A stretch of DNA of 64,000 bases, taken from positions 284,442,880 through 284,506,879 of the forward strand of contig CM046874.1 of NCBI GenBank assembly GCA_025667525.1. The letters run 5' to 3'. Within the stretch, counting starts at the first letter, position 1. Every line of letters starts with the position of its first letter. This document shows positions 56,677 through 64,000 of this stretch, one piece after another. The DNA comes from Glebionis coronaria. Its lineage: Eukaryota > Streptophyta > Magnoliopsida > Asterales > Asteraceae. The notes under the pieces were generated by a model. It ran no database searches and had not been told where the DNA came from. It saw only the letters and a list, made by a program, of their open reading frames with translations. The translations under genes were made by a program, and so were the position numbers.

Positions 56677-58778
56677 GTTATTTGTGATTATATTGTTGAG
56701 TTTCCTAAATTATAGATTGGTTATTTTATGGATTTAAAAATCATCTGCTGGAAACAACTATCATATCAATAGGTCCGAAAAACTTAATTATTCATATATT
56801 CTATGTATATAAAATTTGATTTCATTTTCTCCAAAGTATAATAAGGATATCTTAAAAGTTGCCATATCTACAGTAAAATCATACATTTAAAAACAATAAA
56901 CGTACCACATATAATTAAATCGTCGATCCATCTTGATAACAATATAATAGATACCACATACAATTACATCGCATATCCATCTTGATAAGAAAATAATTAA
57001 AGGAAGCCATAATAAGTTATTGATTGACAAATTCGATTTAGGGTTAGTAAATGTTGTGTTTTTTGATTTGTATGTATAGTGATTTGGGGTTGATTTGAGG
57101 TTGATTTGGGATTAATGATGATGTTCATGGTGTATTTTGGATGTGTCAAAAGATGATAATTTTTTTGATATGAACTGCCGACACCACACATCATTTGCCA
57201 AAACATAGATAAGGTTAACATTTATTGCTCAAAATAAGTATTGCTATACCAACCGTTGATTATTTAGTGAATATACACGTGTAGTTTTCTTAATTATTTG
57301 CTTTTAGATCAAAAAATTTCAAAAGCTTTGTTTATATGATAGGTAGATGATATATAAACAAGTGAAAATTGCATATTTAAGGGAAAATACAAACATGCTG
57401 GCCACAAGTTGACTCAAATTTGAGTAAATTATCGACTAGTGTCATACATAAGTGAACCACATTCTCAATTAAAAAATTTGTTGTAAAAAGTGCAACACAT
57501 ATCTTTTTTATAAAATTCTGAAGAGACAAAACATACAAATGTTGCGCAGAAATTTCAGTAAATAAACTAAAGTACATGAATTACTTTAAGGGTTGTTTAG
57601 ACGTACACGGTTTAAGGGGCTGTTTGGACGAATACAGTCTAAGGTGCTGTTTGAACATATACGGTCTAAGGGGTTGTTTGGACATATAAAAGGTTGTTTA
57701 AATGTTCCATAGTTGAATCTCTTTTGGTACTTGCTTTTGTATTACTAATAAGTATAATGATACAACCCTATTTATAAATTAATTACCAATGCATAAACCT
57801 AAATACCACATTGTTGTCATGCAATCAAGACTCACTCAAACCAAATCTATTTCACTTATATATTTTATAATATAATAATGTCACCGTTTAAAATTATTTT
57901 ATATTGAACCAACCTCTTTTAATCATTATGTTACCCATCCCTTAAAGCCCATAACCACAACTTAGCATGCCGTTAAAAAGTTAAAAGAAACTATAAAATG
58001 ACATTTTACTAGTGTTTAATATCCTTACTGCATTATATTTAGGGTTCTTTTGATAATATTGCATCACAAGTATCAATGTATTATAATGTGATACATGTAG
58101 TTTTACAGCATAACAAAATAACAAACCAATAACTCAAAAATGATCTTTTTGTATGAGTAAACCAAATAGAATCATAATATACACAAGTAAATAATCTCCT
58201 ATATTTCTATCTTTTGTATATTGCATTTTCAGTGGTTCATTGATAACTATACAAAATGCACACCAAGTCTCTGCTTATTTAACACACTAACAAAAATTAT
58301 GAACAAAAAAACCACCACTATGACTTTAATTAAAGATCATCTACACTTCCTAGTAACGGAATACTCTTCGAACTTTTTGTTCAAATTCACTACCAGCAAA
58401 TAGAAACTGTTAATGAAATGAATGCCTAAAAACATTATTTGTAATAAATATTTCTTAGTTTTGGTCACGACAAAGTGTAAAAACATTTATCTTCGAAGAT
58501 AATCGAAAGACAAATTATTCAACAAACACTATCTATTAATGCAAGGATGTCTAAAAACGTTACTTGCACTTTTTGGTCTCGCTTTGTTTTGATTACGACA
58601 ATATATAAAAACAAGCATTTACGAAAACAACGAAAATCGAATTCTTGAGTTCACTTATTTTTCATATTATCTATTATCACTTAAGGTATGAATAAACAAG
58701 TTCTCAACCTAACTAAGTGATCAGGGATCTATTTTTTTTTCTTAAAACTCACTTTTTATTAAGAGTGACAAAAGTTTT
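56677..58778. other. AT-rich unassigned region with two small tandem repeats
   Basis: No supported gene. Two copies of a 49-bp unit start at 56903 and 56952 (TACCACATA(T/C)AATTA, then CCATCTTGATAA). A 27-bp unit (GGGTTGTTTGGACATATACGG type) is repeated about 3.8 times from 57590 to about 57704. The right part is AT-rich and featureless. Confidence 0.5.
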
Positions 58779-60195
58779 TAATAAACTTTATTTTTAAGAA
58801 AATGTTTTATAAAAATAGAAATTGAAAATTTGAATATGGCATATTCCATTTGGTTTAAGAATATTCTTTGAGGGTAAAAACTGCAGTTGGAACTTCACCA
58901 CTAAAAGACAAAAAGGAGCGTAGTCTACGACCGTGGTTCGAAATATAGGGGTCTGGTTCCTTATCGATAAGGAATCGCGGGCCTATTTAAAGAACCGCGC
59001 TCAGATATGACTGTTGGGCTCTTGTCTTATAAATAGTGGACCATTTCTAGATTTTCATTTCACCTCTTTTGCACACATATTTCCAGATTCAATCCACCCT
59101 CTTAAATGACTCAAATCCTTGGTTACTTGGTTGATTAATACTTGTTTAGAAGTGAATCTTTCTCCTCCCATCTCATCCTCTCTGTAGAAAGTAGAAGGGG
59201 GGAGGGGGTGAATAGTTTCTTAAATTTACTTGTTAAAAGTGGGTTTTCAAAAATCATTTTCAAAAACTTAGGCTTGAGCAAATATGTGAAATCTTCTTAT
59301 ACACAATATGGACAAGGGATAGTGCAACTAAACTAATAATCACAAGTATGTGCAAGTAAATAATAAAGAATGTAAAGAGATAAGGAAAAGAAAGATCAAA
59401 CCAAACACCAAGGATTTATAGTGGTTCGACAATAAAGCTCACTCCTCGTCCCTACTCCACTCCTTGACTACTCCTTACTCGAGAGTTCACTAATCAACAA
59501 ACTCCTTAAGGTGGAGAAACCGTACACAACGTCGCTTAACCAATTTCCGACTCTAAGCTAAAAGTCGAGCCCTAATCTTAGCTAGGACCAATCTACACCA
59601 ATATACTTTGAGGACTAAGTATTAATCTTACTACATACACAACTTCCAAATAGACACAACTATTTGGATCTTCACAACACAACTTACAAATAACAAAACT
59701 ACTTGGATCTTCACAACACAACTAAAAAGAAAGAATAAAACTTGATCTTAAATAGATCTTGAGGTTGGCTCAACACTTCAAGGATGAAAGTGTTCTTCTC
59801 TTTGCAATTGGAGAGGAAGAGATGGAATGAGAAAGATTCACTTCTACACAAGTAGTAATCAACCAAATAACCAAGGATTTAAATGATTTAAGAAGTACGA
59901 TTGAATCTAGAAATTTGTGTGCAAAAGAGGTAAAGAGAAAATCTGAGAATGGTCCACTATTTATAAGACAAAAGCCTAACGGCTATTTCTGGGCGCGGTT
60001 CCTTATCGGTATGGAACCACATAGGCATTTAAGGAACCGTGTTCGTAGACTCTGCGCCCTTTTGTCTTTTAGTGGGCTAGCCACATCTGGTGGAATAGTT
60101 ATCCTTAAAGGTTATTCTTAAACCAAATGGAATATGCCATTTTCAAATTTTCAAATACTTAATTTAATAAAACATTTTCTTAAAAATAAAGTTTA
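58779..60195. mobile_element. Inverted-repeat (foldback) element, right edge cut by element G
   Basis: Left arm about 58779-59186 and right arm about 59813-60195 are imperfect reverse complements over nearly 400 bp, starting ATAAACTTTATTTTTAAGAA and ending with its inverse at the G LTR border. Shared blocks include TATAAATAGTGGACCATT, CCTCTTTTGCACACA and TAGAAGTGAATCTTTCTC. Both arms carry the TATAAATAG box reading towards the centre. The 0.6-kb spacer has a polypurine tract (GGGGGGAGGGGGTGAATAG, near 59198) and TTTATAGTGGTTCGACAA (59415), but no ORF. No target duplication could be found, as G sits at the right end. Could be a foldback transposon, a pair of inverted LTR fragments, or a large MITE. 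Confidence 0.7.
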
Positions 60196-60963
60196 TGTTG
60201 GGAATCTAAGTTTGTTAGATTTCCCTTAGTCATAGATTTAAACTTAAATTAAGCTGTTTAAAATAAACTTGCCTGTGCCTAGATGATATGCAAGTAACCC
60301 AAGACTCATAGAGTTCTAAGTCTCTGTTAGCAACCACATAGGATTCCATGTTAGAGACATTGTCAAGGAAGTCGAAGATTACTTGAAGACATACTCATTG
60401 GCTATGATGGATAATAGCCAAGATGTATCAGGGACTCTGAGTGGTTGAGTGTTAACAGGGGTGGCAATACCCTATTAACACTCAGTACACTTTGGACATA
60501 CCTAAGTGTTTAGGCGGGAAGTTATGGAGCCTAAGATACACGGTATGAAGAAAAGGGAAACTATGTCAGCTCTGTTTCCCTAAAGCTTTATGGCAGATTA
60601 CCAAGAATAGAAGAGCATCTTTTGACAGATGTCTGACATTGTCTGTTTTGTGTAGTCACCATCAACCAGTTATCAATTCAACCTCGTACCACTATAAATA
60701 GGATATTTAGGCTAGAGTTAATGTTGTTCACTTTGATAGATTTCACACATTAAATCTTTAGAACTTAGAGAATGAAAAGTTGTGCCTGTGTTCTTAAGTT
60801 AGCTTTATTTTGTCTAAAGTGTACACAACACATTGTCCTCAAACTGTGTTATCCATAACACATGTAATACTTGATATACAATAGTAAAGTACTACGTTTG
60901 AAAACTATTTACTTGTGTTAATTATCTTTCTTAATCGTTTCAAGCTAGGTTTAGAGACTTTCA
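60196..60963 (+). repeat. Element G 5' LTR
   Basis: TGTTGGGAATCTAAG...GAGACTTCA, 768 bp, with TATAAATA at 60703-60710 and AAGTGTACACAACACATTG further in. Followed by ATTGGTATCAGAGC. Confidence 0.88.
60703..60710 (+). promoter_or_regulatory. TATA box of element G LTR
   Basis: TATAAATA about 260 bp before the LTR end, followed by a transcribed-looking region; the common arrangement in copia LTRs. Confidence 0.55.
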
Positions 60964-60965
60964 AT

Positions 60966-60977
60966 TGGTATCAGAGC
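60966..60977 (+). other. Element G primer binding site, tRNA-iMet
   Basis: TGGTATCAGAGC two bases after the LTR. Confidence 0.92.
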
Positions 60978-61036
60978 GGTGTTTGATATTTAAACCTTCA
61001 TAAACATCGTTCTAAGTTTTATAATCAAGATCCACC

Positions 61037-63502
61037 ATGCCTGAAACGAGCAACACCCCACCACCACCACCTAATTTGCTTTCTGGGAACAACACACCAC
61101 TACCTCCAAATTCACCAAGAGTAACCCCCACTCAAAATGAAGACGATATTCCTCAACTTCTCGACTCAAAAGGTGGATCTCATGTCACTAATGTGCCAGT
61201 ATTTGATGAAGATGACTTTGCAAGTTGGAAAAGTCAATTTCTTGTCTATCTAGATGGACTTGAACCATTTCTGCTAAAAATTCTAGAAAATGGACCATAT
61301 GTTCCCACGACGCTTACCTCAACTGATGAGAATCCTCTTCCCAAACCTCTCAAGCAATGGACTCCAGCTGATAGGAAATTGGCAAACCAAGATAAACGTC
61401 TCAAAAGCATTATCGTTTCCTGTCTCCCAAAACACATCATGAAATCAGTAATTCAATGTCTAACAACCAAACAAATGTGGACAAACCTAATCCTAGGCTT
61501 CAGTTTAACGCTTTCAAGGCTCTTGAAGGTGAAAAGGTACAACAGACGTATACAAGGCTGAAGATTCTTCTCAACGACCTTGCTATGAATGAAGTCACCA
61601 TTGCTCAAGCTGAAGTAAACGCCACCTTTGTCAACAGCCTTCCCAGATAATGGCTGAGCATGAATCAGACCTAGAGAGCCAATAACTCCATCAAGAATTA
61701 TACGTTGGCTCAGCTATATGGAAAATACAACTATGAAGAAGGGCTGATTGATACCATATACAAATCTGAGTCTGAAAGATTTGTAGTTCAGGGAGCAGCA
61801 TCCAAAGCATTACACACTCATGACATCGATTCAGATGTTAAAGAAGATACTCGTAGCAGCCAGGAATTCTTGACAGACCTTAATGCTGAGTTTCATGAAA
61901 GAGGTTTACTATCTAATCAAAGAAGATTCTACAAAAGGTCAGGGAGAGTAGGATAAACTAGTAAACAAACTGACAAATCCAAAGAGACTTGCTTTGCCTG
62001 TGGAAAACTTGGAAATTTTCAAAAATACTGTCCATCCACAAAAACATCCTCACGATCTTATCCTTCATCATTGAAACCTTATAAGTTCAAATCACAACAA
62101 AACAACTCATCTCACCAATCCAACTCCTCTAATAATGAGAAAAATGATTACAAGAACAAATACAAGGCACTAAAGGCTGAATTGGAACAAATGAATTTGA
62201 AGTTAGAATCTCTGTCTAAGAAGAAAAGGGATGATAAAAGGACAGATAAAGGGTTTGTAGCAAAAGCTTATGATTGGAATGATGAGCCGCTGGTATCTGA
62301 TGAAGAAGACACTACCAGGGTCAGGGCTTTTATGGAAATTTCTGAGGATGAACCTGTTGTTGGAAAAGGAGATGCTAGACAAGGACAATGGGTTGACATC
62401 ACAATGAAAAAGGCACACATGCTTATCTCTATGTCTGAAAGTGATGAACAAACACCATAGTTGATTTACACTTTGTTGAGGAACAAAGAAAGAACCTTCT
62501 TGATAAATTTCACTCTGTTAAACTTGAATTGTTAACTGCTAAGGCTGAATGTGAAACTTTAAAACAGGTTAACTCTGAAAACTTAACTCTTCAAGAGGTT
62601 AATAAGTTATCTTTAAGAAACAGTGCCTTAAATGATCAAGTAGTTGAACTACACAAGGTTATAGAAAAATGGATGTGCAGTAGGTTCACTATAAATGAAT
62701 TACTTGATGATAAAGTTCCAGCTGACATGTCTAGGGCTGTTACTGCTAAGAGAAACAAAATAAAGGCCCTTAAGAAACCCAAAGAGATTGTTTTTAAATC
62801 TACAAAGACTATACATATGTCTGACCCACGTTTAGCTGATGTACCTGTCTCTGAAGAGGAAATTGATAACACTGCACCTTTACCATCTTTGCCTAAACTC
62901 TCTAGAGTTGAACCCAGTAGCTCTTTTAGAGCAGCTAAGGCTGAACTCAAACCAGATGTTGAGACACCTCGATATAAGATTTTTGTTGTACCTGCAAAAC
63001 AATCTGTTAGCAAAATGTCTATAACCCTGTCTCAACAAACCTTGTGAACAAAGATGAATCCTCAACTGAAGAACGCCTGTTATCTTTGATTAAAGAAGTA
63101 GAACTCTTAAAAGAACATATTAAGCCTTCCGCTGAATGCTCTACTTTCTCTGAACCTAAGTCTATTCTAGGAGAACCCAAAGGTGAAAAGTTAGTCAAAC
63201 CCTACTGTAATGTGTGTAAAAGTTCTCATCACATGACCATAGATCATGATAAACAAATGGTTGTTAAGAGATCTCAGACACCTTTTAGGGACAAACAACA
63301 TGCAACTAGAAGACCTTCAGGTAATTACAGACCTTACCCTCCCTGTAAATATTGTGGTTTTACAAACCATCACTCAGATGAGTGCAAGGACTTTCCAGGA
63401 TGTGACATCTGTGGAAGGTACACCCATGACACAACTACCTGTCCGACAAATCGTCACAAGTTCTACAAGAACTCAAGAGTTGCTAATCAGCAATTCAGGT
63501 AA
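61037..63502 (+). pseudogene. gag: Element G gag, fragmented
   Basis: Start MPETSNTPPPPPNLLSG. Recognisable parts in order: FASWKSQFLVYLDGLEPFLL (gag N-domain), DKRLKSIIVSCLPKHIMKSV, EGEKVQQTYTRLKILLNDL and VNATFVNSLPR, LTDLNAEFHERGLL, a zinc knuckle at 61990-62031 reading CFACGKLGNFQKYC in which the expected His is Asn, a Lys-rich and coiled-coil linker (QWVDITMKKAHML, FVEEQRKNLL, ALNDQVVELHKVIEKW), then CKYCGFTNHHSDEC and CDICGRYTHDTTTC. Lesions: a frame change near 61480, stops at 61648 and 61954, a frame change or stop near 62458, and a frame change near 63045. The protein would have formed particles. Non-functional as it stands. Confidence 0.85.
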
Positions 63503-63575
63503 CCCACTTGAAAGTGGGTTCACCATAGGAACTAATCTGTTTATATATATCTATGTAGAAACATCTCATGGAATT

Positions 63576-64000
63576 GGTCTGGTATCTAGATAGTGGCTGC
63601 TCTAGACACATGACATGAATCAAACAATACATGCACATATATTCAAAAGAGCCTGGTCCTAAAGTGGTGTTTGGGGATAACTCATCAGGCTACACAGAGG
63701 GATATGACTCAGTTAACTACAACGGAATAACGGTTACAAGGGTTGCATATGTGAATGGTCTTAAACAAAATCTCATCAGCATCAGCCAATTGTTTGATGC
63801 TGACTACAAGGTTTTGTTTACTAAGACTCAAGGAACCATATTCAACAAAAACAATGATTTGGTGTTAATTGCACCAAGAAGAAGAGATGTGTACATCATC
63901 AACATTGCCTCTTGCTCAGAAGACAGCTCAAATTGTTTTCTGGCTAAAGCCTCTAAAAGTGTCAATTGGCTGTGGCACAAAAGACTCTCTCATCTCAACT
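63576..64000 (+). pseudogene. Element G protease and pre-integrase region, partial
   Basis: In one frame: YLDSGCSRHMT (aspartic protease active site DSG), then a TGA stop at 63615-63617, then an open frame to the window edge with VVFGDNSSGYTEGYDS, LISISQL, VLFTKTQGTIF, IAPRRRDVY and finally WLWHKRLSHLN, the GAG pre-integrase zinc motif. This is the copia order gag, protease, integrase. The remaining pol is outside the window. Gag and protease are separated by a frame change after 63502. Confidence 0.85.

Larger units (their letters stand above)
60196..64000 (+). mobile_element. Element G: SIRE-like copia retrotransposon, right end outside window
   Basis: 768-bp LTR (60196-60963), iMet PBS, long gag with two extra Cys/His motifs, then protease and the start of the integrase region at the right edge. 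The long gag with C-terminal zinc-like motifs (CKYCGFTNHHSDEC, CDICGRYTHDTTTC) is what I remember from SIRE/Maximus-type copia elements of Asteraceae. Several stops and frame changes show it is degenerate. Confidence 0.85.

Noticed and set aside
1..64000. tRNA or rRNA genes
   Set aside because: tRNA-like words (TCCCCGGCAACGGCGCCA, GCTCTGATACCA) are primer binding sites beside LTRs, with no cloverleaf around them.

Overview
This is a plant nuclear window and almost all of it is transposable element. It looks like pericentromeric or other gene-poor heterochromatin from a large dicot genome. The Athila-type gag start ([14 protein letters not shown]), the Athila zinc knuckle, the IFDPGI motif and the copia gag sequences resemble retroelement proteins I remember from Asteraceae (Tanacetum, lettuce, sunflower relatives). 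That placement is inference from memory and was not searched. I see no complete host gene, tRNA, rRNA or CRISPR array.

Layout, left to right. (1) Element A, a minus-strand Athila-type Ty3/gypsy element entering from the left edge: an odd third ORF, broken gag-protease, tRNA-Asp primer site, then a 5' LTR that ends at 18647. (2) Element H, 7372-17562, sits inside A's LTR with a perfect GAGGT target duplication. It has 3.5-kb LTRs around a 3.2-kb internal region that keeps only the chromodomain tail of a chromovirus, so it is LARD-like. (3) 18648-19345 is a non-repeat stretch with a possible truncated host 5' gene end. (4) Element C, a plus-strand Athila relic (LTR fragment, PBS, leader), is split by (5) element B, 22038-37432, a full-length minus-strand Athila with AGCAC target duplications, about 20 LTR differences by eye and an uninterrupted gag-pol frame of about 1.9 thousand codons. 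C resumes at 37433 with a broken gag.

(6) Element D, 38166-46992, is a minus-strand copia element with 313-bp LTRs. It encodes gag-like proteins but no protease, integrase or reverse transcriptase, and carries unusual hairpin-rich repeat arrays. Its two flanks do not match. (7) 46993-49366 is a decayed LTR-like segment holding a Tourist-like MITE. (8) 49382-53586 is a Helitron-type gene relic: an AT-hook segment and a nine-exon RPA70-like pseudogene. (9) Element F, 53858-56676, is a plus-strand copia fragment whose leader holds about 30 copies of TTACGAA-type units, preceded by four reverse-complement copies. (10) 58779-60195 is a 1.4-kb inverted-repeat element. (11) Element G, 60196 to the right edge, is a plus-strand SIRE-like copia element with a decayed gag and the start of pol.

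Order of events, inferred from nesting: H is younger than A; B is younger than C; D inserted into C; G inserted at the edge of the inverted-repeat element. B is the only element that looks capable of encoding its own full enzyme set. A, H, D and F are all stripped of pol and, if they moved, would have depended on relatives such as B or G.
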